DNA of 61,766 nt from contig JACRIN010000087.1 in the NCBI GenBank assembly GCA_016220085.1, forward strand, positions 1 to 61,766. The letters are read 5' to 3'. The translations under genes were made by a program, and so were the position numbers. Positions 42,299 to 51,200 of this stretch are shown one piece after another. The notes below the pieces were generated by a model that was not told where the DNA came from, ran no database searches, and saw only the letters and a list, made by a program, of their open reading frames with translations. Position 1 is the stretch's first letter. Every line of letters starts with the position of its first letter. The stretch comes from Planctomycetota bacterium (GTDB lineage: Bacteria; Planctomycetota; UBA1135; GCA-002686595).

Positions 42299-42339
42299 CG
42301 CTCGGCGCGGGCGGGCTGGAACTCGCCCGCGACCGAGCG
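42299..42339. other. Strong GC hairpin upstream of the rhomboid gene
   Basis: CGCTCGG-CGCGGGCG (42299-42313), a ten-base loop, then CGCCCGCG-A-CCGAGCG (42324-42339) pair over 15 bp with a single bulged A. It lies just before the rhomboid GTG on the minus strand and upstream of the TetR-operon promoter on the plus strand. It may be a leader structure or an insulator/terminator; no T-run follows on either side. Confidence 0.7.
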
Positions 42340-42377
42340 CGGCACGGCGGTGGTGTGCAGTTGGGGTCGGCTAAAAC

Positions 42378-42445
42378 TAGAACTCGTTCAAAAAGGCCTT
42401 GACGGGGCCGCCGGCGGCGCCGATAACGGTATTGAACACGTTCAA
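42378..42445 (+). promoter_or_regulatory. Promoter with two GAACNNGTTC operators (probable TetR sites)
   Basis: TTGACG (42399-42404) and GATAAC (42422-42427), 17 bases apart, form a good sigma-70-like promoter. Operator 1, TAGAACTCGTTCAA (42378-42391), lies eight bases before the -35. Operator 2, TTGAACACGTTCAA (42432-42445), covers the expected start site. Both have the half-site GAAC/GTTC with a two-base centre. The third gene of the operon codes for a TetR repressor. Confidence 0.75.
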
Positions 42446-42465
42446 CCGCCAACCGGAGAGCCCCG

Positions 42466-42879
42466 ATGCCCGACACGATCGTCGTCACGTACCTCGCCTA
42501 CCTCGCGCTCTCGATCGCGCTGAACGCCTGGGTCGCGCGCACGCTCCACCGCAACGGCCGGTCGTTCCTGGTCGACGTCTTCGCGGGCCACGAGGGTCTC
42601 GCGGCTTCGGTCAACCACCTGCTGGTCGTCGGCTTCTGGTTGATCAACCTCGGTTTCATCAGCTCGACCCTCGCGACCCACCAATCGGCGCTGTCGACGC
42701 GGGGTGCGATCGAGCTGCTCTCCGAGAAGGTGGGGGCGGTGCTCGTCGTGCTCGGTGCGATGCACTTCTTCAACCTCTTCGTTTTCACCGCGATCCGGTC
42801 GCGCAGCCGGGCGCTCGCGAGGCGCGATGCGCAAGCGCAAGTGCCGTGGCTGCCGCGCACCGGACCGTCGGCGAGCTGA
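42466..42879 (+). CDS. Small multi-pass membrane protein, function unknown
   Basis: 137 residues with three hydrophobic helices (near residues 8-22, 47-65 and 82-103) and a basic tail. NHLLVVGFWLINLGF and AMHFFNLFVF are the most distinct segments. It is the first gene after the TetR-type promoter; the next gene starts nine bases after its stop. I know similar proteins only as conserved hypotheticals in actinobacteria and planctomycetes. The operon structure suggests that it works with the epimerase-like protein in a process sensed by TetR. Confidence 0.78.
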   Translation: MPDTIVVTYLAYLALSIALNAWVARTLHRNGRSFLVDVFAGHEGLAASVNHLLVVGFWLINLGFISSTLATHQSALSTRGAIELLSEKVGAVLVVLGAMHFFNLFVFTAIRSRSRALARRDAQAQVPWLPRTGPSAS

Positions 42880-42888
42880 GGTCGGACG

Positions 42889-43893
42889 ATGGACACCGAA
42901 CTCGCCGTCCTTCCGTCGAAGCGACTCAGGCTCGCCGCCGGCGCCCGCGTTGCGGTCACCGGCGCGGGCGGCTACTCGGGCCGCGTGCTGACGCGCGCGT
43001 TGCTCGACGCGGGAATCCGCGTGGTCAACCTGACCGGCGCGCCTGACCGCCCAACGCCATTCGGCGCGCAGCCAACGCCGTTCGCCGCGCAACCGGCGCC
43101 GTCCAGCGCGCAAGTCGAGTCGCGCGCGTTCGCGTGGGATCGGCCCGGCGAGCTCGAGCGCTCGCTCGCGGGCTGCGAGGTGCTCTTCAACACCTATTGG
43201 ATCCGTTTTCCGCGCGGCGCGGCGACGCACGAGCTCGCGGTCCGGCGCTCGGGCCAGCTCTTCGACGCCGCGCGGCGCGCGGGGGTGCGTCGGATCGTCC
43301 ACACGAGCATCGCGAAACCCGACCTGGGCTCGTCGCTCTCGTACTACCGCGGCAAGGCCGAGGTCGAGCGCGCGCTCCGCGCGAGCGGCGTCGGTCACGC
43401 GATCCTGCGGCCGACCGTGCTGTTCGGCGACGGCGACGTGTTGCTCAACAACATCGCGTGGTGCGTGCGCCGCTTCCCGTTGTTCCTCGTGCCCGGCGAC
43501 GGGCGCTACCGCGTGCAGCCGCTGCACGTCGCCGACTTTGCGTCCGCGCTGGCGCGCGCCGCGGAAGAGGACGGCGATTTCACGGCGGACGCCGTCGGAG
43601 AGGAGACCTACGAGTTCCGCGAGCTCGTGCGCACCGTCGCGCGCTCTCTCGGGCGACGCGTCGCGGTCATCGGAGCTCCGCAAGCGGTCGTCCGCGCCGC
43701 GACCGCGGTGCTCGGAACCTGCGTCGCGGACGTGATGCTGACCTCGCATGAGATCGAGGGCCTGTGCGCCGGATTGCTCGCGACCGACGCGCCGCCCGTG
43801 GGCTCGCGGCGGCTCTCGACGTGGCTCGTCGCGCACGCGGACGAGCTCGGCGTCCGCTACGCGAACGAAGTCGCGCGCCACTACGAGCGTTGA
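42889..43893 (+). CDS. NAD(P)-binding atypical short-chain dehydrogenase (NmrA/epimerase-like)
   Basis: 334 residues. The Rossmann motif VTGAGGYSGRVL starts at about residue 24. YWIRFP, HTSIAKPD, SYYRGKAEVERAL (Y-x3-K active-site pair) and ILRPTVLFG are typical of atypical SDR proteins related to the 39-kDa complex I subunit and NmrA. They act as NAD(P)-sensing or reductase proteins. A triplicated heptapeptide (PTPFGAQ, PTPFAAQ, PAPSSAQ, residues 55-75) is inserted after the second beta strand. It is in an operon between the membrane protein and tetR. Confidence 0.85.
   Translation: MDTELAVLPSKRLRLAAGARVAVTGAGGYSGRVLTRALLDAGIRVVNLTGAPDRPTPFGAQPTPFAAQPAPSSAQVESRAFAWDRPGELERSLAGCEVLFNTYWIRFPRGAATHELAVRRSGQLFDAARRAGVRRIVHTSIAKPDLGSSLSYYRGKAEVERALRASGVGHAILRPTVLFGDGDVLLNNIAWCVRRFPLFLVPGDGRYRVQPLHVADFASALARAAEEDGDFTADAVGEETYEFRELVRTVARSLGRRVAVIGAPQAVVRAATAVLGTCVADVMLTSHEIEGLCAGLLATDAPPVGSRRLSTWLVAHADELGVRYANEVARHYER
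43051..43113 (+). repeat. In-frame 21-bp triplication inside the SDR gene
   Basis: Three consecutive 21-bp units (starting CCAACGCCATTCGG, CCAACGCCGTTCGC and CCGGCGCCGTCCAG) code for seven residues each in a surface loop. The first two differ at only a few positions, so this is a recent local duplication. Confidence 0.88.
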
Positions 43894-44076
43894 GCTCCGC
43901 GGGCAGGCCCTCGCCGGCGATGGGGGCGCGCCGCGCGGTCGCGGCCGTCGACGGCACCCCGGCGGCATCACGGAGGCGGCCCGACGGTGCCGGCGCGACC
44001 GAGCTCGCGCGGCGGTCGCGCACGAAGCGGTCGCGCGTCGTTCAACGCGGACGCCGAACACCGTAGGCTCGTCCTG

Positions 44077-44778
44077 ATGTCACCGGCGAAGAAGCATGCG
44101 GGCGCGCCGAAGAAGGGCGAGCGGACGCGCGCGAAGATCCTCGACACCGCGCTCGCGCTCTTCCAGGAGCACGGCTACGAGGCGACGACGATGCGACGGA
44201 TCGCCGAGGGCGCGGGCGTCGCGCTCGGCAACGCGTACTACTACTTCGAGTCGAAGGAGCACCTGATCCAGGGCTTCTACGCGAAGACGCACGTCGAGCA
44301 CCTCGCCGCGTGCGAGCCGATCCTCGCGCGTGAGAAGGACCTCGTCGCGAGGCTGAAGGGCGTGCTCCACGCGAAAGTCGACACCGCCGAGCCCTACCAC
44401 AGGATTTCCGGCGTGCTCTTCAAGAGCGCGGCCGATTCGAAGAGCCCGTTGAGCCCGTTCAGCTCCGCGTCCGCGCCGGTGCGCATCGACGCGATCGACT
44501 TGATGCGCCGCGTGATCGACGAGTCGGACGCGCGACTGCCGAAGGACCTCGCGGAGCGGCTGCCGGAGATGCTCTGGCTCCACGAAATGGCGATCATCCT
44601 CTTCTGGCTGCACGACGAGTCGGCCGGGCGAGCGCGCACGCGCCACCTGATCGATCGCACCGCCGACCTGATCGCCAAGCTGGTCTCGGTCGCGAGCTTC
44701 CCGCTGATGAAGCCGCTGCGGACGAGCGCGCTCGAGCTCTTCGACGAACTGAAGAGCGACGCGACGCCGGGCGCGTGA
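44077..44778 (+). CDS. TetR-family transcriptional regulator
   Basis: 233 residues. The N-terminal HTH is standard (ERTRAKILDTALALFQEHGYEATTMRRIAEGAGVALG then NAYYYFESKEHL, about residues 15-62). The C-terminal ligand domain is helical and family-unspecific. It is the last gene of a probable three-gene operon, 183 bp after the SDR gene. It is the obvious candidate to bind the two GAACNNGTTC operators at 42378 and 42432, giving autoregulation. It converges with ATPase copy 2 only 14 bases away. The inducer is unknown. Confidence 0.92.
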   Translation: MSPAKKHAGAPKKGERTRAKILDTALALFQEHGYEATTMRRIAEGAGVALGNAYYYFESKEHLIQGFYAKTHVEHLAACEPILAREKDLVARLKGVLHAKVDTAEPYHRISGVLFKSAADSKSPLSPFSSASAPVRIDAIDLMRRVIDESDARLPKDLAERLPEMLWLHEMAIILFWLHDESAGRARTRHLIDRTADLIAKLVSVASFPLMKPLRTSALELFDELKSDATPGA

Positions 44779-44792
44779 TCGCGGCCGCGGCT

Positions 44793-45944
44793 TCACGGAT
44801 CGCGTGGTTTCTCGAGGCGGCTGAGCAGCCCGGCGAGGCCAACGAACTCCATCGAAACGCCGCCGATGGTCCGCCGGTGAGCCCGTTCGACGTCGTGAGC
44901 GACCACGAACGCGGTCGCTTCGGGATAGCGCGCGGCGAACGCCAGGAGTGCCGCCGGTTCGAATTGGTCGGCCGACCACTTGCATTCAATCGCGATGGGC
45001 GGACGCCCGCGGCGGCCGAGCACGAAATCCACCTCGCGACCTTGCTTGTCCCGCCAGTACTGGACCCGGTGCGTCTGGAGCCGAGCATGGAGCTCGTTGA
45101 GCACGAAGTGCTCCCAAAGGGTGCCGAGGTCGTCCGTCCGCAACGTGTCCCAGCCCCGAACGTGACAGACGAAGCCTGTGTCGAAGCCGTACACCTTTGG
45201 AGCCGAGACGATCTCCGCGGTGCGGCTCGTCGCATAGGGGCGGAGCACGTGCGCGAGGCTCGTGGCTTCGAGCACGGAAAGATAGCTCGCGATCGTCGTG
45301 CGGCTGACTTCACATGGTCCGGCGAAGCGCGTCGCTTCGAAGATGCCGCCGCTCGAGGCGAGCAGGAGCTCGGTGAAGCGCAAGAACGAGTGTCTGCGCT
45401 CGATGCGGAAGAGTTCTTGGATGTCCTTCGCCCAGTACGAGTCGAGCCACTCCTGGAAGTCGCGCTCCGGGAAATCGGCTGCGAGCAGGAAGGGCGGCAG
45501 GCCGCCTTGACGCAAGCGCACACGCAGATCCGCGACTCCGAAGATCGCGAGGTCGCGACTGTCGGCGGGCGTCAGCCAGAGCTCCGTCTTGCGTCCCGTC
45601 AGCGTGTCCTTGAACTTGCGCGACGCCGCGAGCGTCGACGATCCCGTGGCGAGCACGCGCACCGTCGGGAAGTGATCGGCCGCGATCTTCAGGATCTCGG
45701 ACGGCTGACGCAGCCGGTGGATTTCGTCGAGCACGATGCGCTTGCCGCGCAGACTCTTCAGGAAGGCCTCGGGGTCGTCCATGAGTCGGCGCGTGCGCGG
45801 CAACTCGCAGTCGAAGTACTCGATGTCGTCCAGCGAGCGACACAAGGTCGTCTTGCCGACGCGCCGCACGCCGGACAGCCAGAGAACCGATCGGTCGCGC
45901 CAACTTCGTTCGATGACTTCGAGCCAATGGGTACGCTTCTGCAT
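44793..45944 (-). CDS. AAA_14 / DUF4143 family ATP-binding protein (copy 2)
   Basis: 383 residues. Walker A is SGVRRVGKTT (K31), Walker B IVLDEIHRL, the sensor region VLATGSSTLAAS. A winged-helix DUF4143 region follows, then the PD-(D/E)xK-like core GREVDFVLG...IECKW with D306, E320 and K322, the same residue numbers as in copy 1 although overall identity is low. The ATG at 45944 overlaps the end of a perfect 23-bp inverted repeat (45943-45991), so the upstream leader is the hairpin itself and no Shine-Dalgarno sequence is visible. The frame is open beyond it but the extension has no family resemblance. Function of the family is unsettled. Confidence 0.9.
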   Translation of the reverse strand: MQKRTHWLEVIERSWRDRSVLWLSGVRRVGKTTLCRSLDDIEYFDCELPRTRRLMDDPEAFLKSLRGKRIVLDEIHRLRQPSEILKIAADHFPTVRVLATGSSTLAASRKFKDTLTGRKTELWLTPADSRDLAIFGVADLRVRLRQGGLPPFLLAADFPERDFQEWLDSYWAKDIQELFRIERRHSFLRFTELLLASSGGIFEATRFAGPCEVSRTTIASYLSVLEATSLAHVLRPYATSRTAEIVSAPKVYGFDTGFVCHVRGWDTLRTDDLGTLWEHFVLNELHARLQTHRVQYWRDKQGREVDFVLGRRGRPPIAIECKWSADQFEPAALLAFAARYPEATAFVVAHDVERAHRRTIGGVSMEFVGLAGLLSRLEKPRDP

Positions 45945-45991
45945 GCAAGCAGACTTGCGTTTGGAAGCTCCAAACGCAAGTCTGCTTGCAT
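45943..45991. repeat. 49-bp perfect palindrome at the start codon of ATPase copy 2
   Basis: Arms of 23 bp (ATGCAAGCAGACTTG... and its exact complement) flank the three-base centre AGC at 45966-45968. Every arm position pairs. The last two bases of the left arm coincide with the ATG of the ATPase (45942-45944). The composition is less GC-rich than its surroundings. The arms differ in sequence from the palindrome at 1837-1900. Confidence 0.95.
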
Positions 45992-46081
45992 ATGGCAATC
46001 GCGCCGGCGGCGCTCCGGCGACCCCGCTCGCGCGTTCGTCAGCCGGCGCGGCGGGAACGCCGGGAGGGCTCGCGCGGCTCC

Positions 46082-46125
46082 TCCGCGATCCCCCCGCGAC
46101 CCCCGCGCGATCCCAGCGCGATCCC
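46082..46125. repeat. Four 11-bp tandem units
   Basis: CCGCGATCCCC, CCGCGACCCCC, GCGCGATCCCA and GCGCGATCCCC are contiguous in the gap between the palindrome of ATPase copy 2 and the 3' end of the pseudouridine-synthase gene. Confidence 0.75.
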
Positions 46126-46183
46126 CGCGACCATCGGCGCGGCGCTGCGACGAGGCTCGAGCGATCGCTCGCGCCGCCTGCCG

Positions 46184-47041
46184 TCATCCGGACCGCACCG
46201 ATTGGCCGAAACCCTTCGGCGGTGGGGCGACGAGTTCGAGGCGGCGTGCGTCGGCCGGGTGTTCGAGCTCGAGCTTCCACGCATGGAGACCCATCCGGGC
46301 GCTCGCGGTGCCGTAGCGCGGGTCGCCGACGATCGGGTGGCCGAGCCACGCGAGGTGGGCGCGGATCTGGTGGCGGCGGCCGGTCTCGAGCTCGACCTCG
46401 AGCAACGTGCGTTCGCCGCGCGCTTCCCGCGTCGCGTAGCGCGTGCGAGCGGCCTTCGCTTCCGGGTGACGACCGACGCGCACGAAGAGCCCGCGATCCT
46501 CCCACAGCGGCTGATCGATCACGCCCGCGGGCGGCGTCGGCCGACCCTCGACCAGCGCGAGGTAGGTCTTGCGCGCGCGCTCCCACGCCGCTTGGACCGC
46601 CGTTTGGACCTCCGCGGAGCGTGCGAACAGCAGCACACCGGACGTTTCGCGGTCGATGCGGTGCACCGGCCAGAGCCTCGCGGGCGATTTCGCGCGCGCG
46701 AGGTGGTCGCGCACGAGCGCGAGCGCCGTCGCCTGCTTCTCGCGCTCGGTCGAGACCGACAACAGCCCCGCGGGCTTGTCGATCGCGACCAAGTCGTCGT
46801 CGAGGTGGAGGAGCTCGATGCCCGCCGGCGCCTCGCGCTCGATCTCGACGTCGTCGCGGTCGCCGACGCTGACGTGATCGCCGACGGCCACGAAATCGTT
46901 GCGTCGCCAGGTCGCGCCGTTGACGCGGACGGTGCCGGCGCGGATCCGTTGCTCGAGCGTCGAGCGTTTCCAACCCGGCAAGCTGCGCCGCAGGAACTCG
47001 AGCAGTCGCCCGGGCGCGTCGACCACGAATCGTTCCGCCAT
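46184..47041 (-). CDS. RluA-family RNA pseudouridine synthase
   Basis: 285 residues. An S4-like N-terminal segment (LPGWKRSTLEQRIRAGTVRVNG) precedes the catalytic domain; the catalytic Asp is D130 in WPVHRIDRETSGVLLFA. LEVELETGRRHQIRAHLAWLGHPIVGD is the second family signature. It isomerises uridine to pseudouridine in rRNA or tRNA; which site cannot be told. The ATG at 47041 opens the S4 region. Upstream and divergent is corA, about 100 bp away. Confidence 0.92.
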   Translation of the reverse strand: MAERFVVDAPGRLLEFLRRSLPGWKRSTLEQRIRAGTVRVNGATWRRNDFVAVGDHVSVGDRDDVEIEREAPAGIELLHLDDDLVAIDKPAGLLSVSTEREKQATALALVRDHLARAKSPARLWPVHRIDRETSGVLLFARSAEVQTAVQAAWERARKTYLALVEGRPTPPAGVIDQPLWEDRGLFVRVGRHPEAKAARTRYATREARGERTLLEVELETGRRHQIRAHLAWLGHPIVGDPRYGTASARMGLHAWKLELEHPADARRLELVAPPPKGFGQSVRSG

Positions 47042-47144
47042 CGCCGCGAGCGTAGCGTCGTCGCGCGAGGGTTTCGCGGCCGCTTCGCGCATTGAACCGA
47101 CCGCGCGGGGGGATACGATCCGGCGCGGAAAGCACCGCTCTCGA

Positions 47145-48215
47145 ATGGTGTCCAAGAAACAGCGTCGCTCGATGAGCGCAGGCGTCGGGCAGAGCCCCGG
47201 CGCCTTGCGCATCCCCCAGGACGCGCTGCCGACGCGGATCGCGTGGACGCGCTTCGACGAGCAAGGCTTCGAGCGCAAGGAAGACGTCTCGGTCGACGAG
47301 CTCGCCAAACTCGTGCAACAGCCCGGCAAGCACTGGATCGACGTCGTCGGTTTCGGCACCGAGCGCGTGCTCGAACGGATGCGCGGTCAGTTCCAGATCC
47401 CTTGGCTCGGGCTCGCCGACATCGTCAACGTGCCGCAGCGGCCGCGCATCGAGGTGCACCGCGAGGGCCTGTTGATCATCCTGCAGGTGCCGCGTCCCGG
47501 CGCCGGCGTCGATCTCGACCAGGTTTCGTTCTTCGCGGTCGGCAAGCTCGTGATTTCGTTTCGCGAGCACGACGACGACATGTTCAAGCAGCCGCTCTCG
47601 CGCGCGAAGGACAAGTCGAGCCGCTTGCGCGTCAACGGGCCGGACTACTTGCTCTATCGCTTGATCGACTCGGCGGTCGACCTCTACTTCCCGCAGATAG
47701 ATCGGCTCGCCGATCATCTCGACGGCATCGAGGGCGAGGCGGTCGACAGGCCGTCGTCGCGACCGTTGCGCGACCTCTACCGCATCCGGCGAGAGCTCGG
47801 AATCCTGCTGCGCGCCGCGCTGCCGTCGCGCGACGTGCTCGCGAGTTGCGACCGCGAGTGCACCAGCTACTTCCAACCCGACACGCGGCCGTTCGTGCGC
47901 GACGTGCAGGATCACCTGGCGCAGATCGTCGAGCTCGCGGAGCATCACCGGTCCGCCGCGGTCGACATCCAGGAGCTGATCGTCGCGAACCTCGACCTGC
48001 GGATGAACCAGGTGATGAAGGTGTTGACGGCGGTCACCGTCGTGTTCATCCCGCTGTCGTTCGTCACCGGGGTCTACGGCATGAACTTCGTGCACATGCC
48101 GGAGCTCGAGTGGAAGTACGGCTATGGGCTGTTGATCGCGTTGCTCCTCGGCGTCGGTTTGACGATCTACTGGCGGCTGCGGCGCGCCGGTTGGTTCCGT
48201 CTGAACGACTCGTGA
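47145..48215 (+). CDS. corA: CorA-family magnesium/cobalt transporter
   Basis: 356 residues. The C-terminal pair of membrane helices holds the signature YGMNF (G312-M313-N314); the cytoplasmic funnel domain precedes it (DIVNVPQRPRIEVHREGLLII and FFAVGKLVISFREHD). It forms a pentamer that admits Mg2+ or Co2+. The ATG at 47145 is used; a long N-terminal extension is possible in the open frame but not supported. It is 52 bases before tamB on the same strand. Confidence 0.94.
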   Translation: MVSKKQRRSMSAGVGQSPGALRIPQDALPTRIAWTRFDEQGFERKEDVSVDELAKLVQQPGKHWIDVVGFGTERVLERMRGQFQIPWLGLADIVNVPQRPRIEVHREGLLIILQVPRPGAGVDLDQVSFFAVGKLVISFREHDDDMFKQPLSRAKDKSSRLRVNGPDYLLYRLIDSAVDLYFPQIDRLADHLDGIEGEAVDRPSSRPLRDLYRIRRELGILLRAALPSRDVLASCDRECTSYFQPDTRPFVRDVQDHLAQIVELAEHHRSAAVDIQELIVANLDLRMNQVMKVLTAVTVVFIPLSFVTGVYGMNFVHMPELEWKYGYGLLIALLLGVGLTIYWRLRRAGWFRLNDS

Positions 48216-48267
48216 ACGACGGTTCCCTGGAGCGGACTTCGATCCGGGACCGAAGAACGGGCTGGTG

Positions 48268-51200
48268 ATGGTGGCGCAGTCGAGTTCGAACGAGACGCGG
48301 CGCGGCCGCCGGAGCAAGCGCTGGGGGTGCGCGGTGCTCGGGCTCGTCGCGTGCGGCGCCGGGGTCTACGCGCTGCGCGCGAGCGTGCTCGCTCCGTGGA
48401 TCGTCGAGCTCATCGCGGCGAAACTGCGCGCGGACCACGGGCTCGAGCTCGCGGTCGGAGCCGTCCGCGGCAATTGGTTCTCGACGCTCGAGCTCGACGA
48501 CGTGCGTGTGTCCAAGCTCGACGGGTCGCTCGACGTCGCGGTACGCGAGCTGCACGCGGGTTTCTCGCTCGGCGAGCTCTATTCGGGCGGCATCCGCGGC
48601 GTCGAGCTCGTCCGCGCGAGCGGCGTCGACGTCCGGTTCGACCGCGAGAAGCGCGCGCCGCGCGCCCCTCGCGCGGCGGACTCCCGCAGCGGCTCGTTCG
48701 AGTGGCCGGAGCGATGGCCGAAGTGCTTCGTCGACGACGCGCGCGTCGAGCTCGTGCTCGGCGGCGGCCGCTCGGTCTCGCTCGCCGGCCTCGAGGTCGG
48801 CAGCACCGACGGCGAGCGGTTCGTCGCGCGCGCGACCGACGCCGCGTACGTGTCGCCGGAGACCGCGTGGCCGGCCGGCGCCTGCGGCGCGGAATGGCGG
48901 ATGCGCGGCGGGCGCGCCGAGTTCGCCAAGCTGGACCTCGCGGGCGTCGAAGTGCTCGAGAGCGGCGCGCTCGACCTCGCGGAGGTCACGTCGGGGCGCC
49001 TCGGGTGGGAGGCCAAGCTCGCGCTGCAGTTCGGCCGGATCGCGACGCGCGGCACGCTGCGCGGCGTCGAGCTCTCCACCCTCGTCGCGCTGGACGGCGT
49101 CGACGGTGCGCGGCTGCGAGCGCTCTTTCCGCCGCTCGCGCGGCGCGAGTGGTCGGGCACGCTCGACGTCGAGGCGCAGTTCGACGCGAGGATCGAGCAC
49201 GAAGGCACGTTCGAGCTCGCGGTCCGCGGCGGCGCGCGCGACGGCGCGTTCGCGAGCCAACACTTCGAGCGGTTGACCACCGAGCTCGTCGTCACGCGCG
49301 AACGCGTGCTCTTCTCGCGGCTCGACGTGCAGCGCGGCGTCGATCGGCTCGCGGCGAACGATTTCGTCGTTCCGTTCGGCCCGAAAGCGGCCGCCGGTCT
49401 CCGCGGGCACGTAGCGCTCGATTCGAGCGACGTGCCGACGTTGCTCGGCGATCCCGAGCTCGGCCGCGACGTCCCCGAACACCGCGTGCACCTCGCCGCG
49501 ACGTTCACCGACCACGGCTTGATCCTCGACGAGGGGCGCGTGACCACCGAGAGCGGCGTGCTCGACATCGACGCGGGCCGCGTCGTGTTCGGCGCGACCG
49601 CCGAGCGTTGGCTCACCGACTTGCGCGTCGACCTCGCCGGACGCGCGGACTTCCCCGATCTCGAGGAGCTCGGCGGCGCGCTCGGTCGCGAGGGCTGGTG
49701 CGGCAGCGTGCGCGGCCGAGTCGCGCTCGCGGGCGGGCTCGAAACGCTCGAAGGCGCGCTCGACCTCGAAGGCTCGAACGTGGAGATCGAAGGTCGTGCG
49801 CTCGGCGACGTGCACGCCGCCGTGCGCATCGACCGCGAGCGCATCCGCGTCGAGCGCGCGCACGCAACCGGCGTGTGGGGCGAGCTCGAGGTTTCCGGCG
49901 AGTTCGACTATCGCGCTCTTCGCTTCCACGACGCCTCGGTCGCCGCGCGGCTCGCCCTGCCGGTGCCGTGGGCGCCGCCGTGGATCGGCGCCGGTGCCGT
50001 CGAGGGCCACGCTCGGCTCGACGGACCGCTCGACGCGCCGCGGGTCGAGTTCAACGTCGCCGCGCGCGACGTCGCGTACGGCGAGCGCACGCTCGAGAGC
50101 CTGGACGCCCGCGGTGTGTGGGAGGGAGCGCGCGTGCGCTTCGACCACCTCGTGTTGCGCACGCTCGGCCTCGACGTGGTCGCGACCGGCGAGCTCTCGT
50201 CGCTCGATTGGCGGCCGCCGTTCGCGGTTTCGCTGGAGAGCTTGCACGCCGCGCGCGACGGGCGTTCGCTCGATCTCGTCGCTCCGGTCGAGCTGCGGAT
50301 CGGCGACGGCAAACTCGAGTTCGACCACGCGTACCTCGCCGGCGACGCGGGACGCTGGGTCTCGGCGTGCCACTGGACGAGGGAGCGCGTGGTCGTCCAA
50401 CTCGAACTCGTCGAGCTGTCGCCGCTCGGCCTCTTCGACCCGTTCCTACCCGAGGGTGTCGACGTCGACGGCTTGCACGGCGAGCTCGAGGTGTTGCGCG
50501 AAGGCGAGAAACTGACCGCCGCGTTCGATCTGGGGATCGATCGCATGAGGCTGCACTCGAACGGTCGCACGTACGCGTTCGCTCTGAGCGGACTCCTCGA
50601 CGACTCGAAGCTCGAGCTCGCGAAGCTGGAACTCGCCGAGGGCGAGCGCCGCGTGTTGTCGTTGTCGGGCACCGCGCCGTTCGATCCGCTCGGACCGTCG
50701 CTGTTCGCGCCGGGCGAGCTCGATCTCGTCGGTTCGCTCGCGATCCTGCAGTTCGACGAGCTGCCGCAAGCGTGGCGGCCGCGCGGCGCCGAGCCCAGCG
50801 GACAAGTCCACGCCGACCTGCGCCTCGGCGGCACGTGGCTCGAGCCGCGCGGGCGACTCGAGCTCGACGCGTGCGACCTGGAGCTCGACGGCATCGGCGT
50901 GCTCGCCGGTCGCCGACTCGGCCCGTGGGACGTCGAAGCCGCGGTGACGTTCGACGAGAGCGTGCGGATCGAGCACCTGCGCCTCGAGGACCGCGGTCGC
51001 GCGAGCGCGTTCGTCTCAGGCGAGCTGCGCGTCGCGCCGCGGCCGCTCGCGTGGTTCGAGCAAGGACTCCCCGACACAGGTGATGTCGGGCTCGACTTGG
51101 TCGCGGGCGCGGCGGTCGAGGACCTGTCGTTCGTGCGCCGGTTCGCGCCGGAGCTCGGCCGAGTCGGCGGGCGCGCGTACACCGAGCTCGCGTTCGGCGC

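Noticed and set aside
45945..48317. Very long minus-strand open frame running through the pseudouridine synthase region into ATPase copy 2
   Set aside because: It is the open shadow frame of high-GC genes; the extension has Arg/Ala-rich composition without homology and crosses the palindrome.
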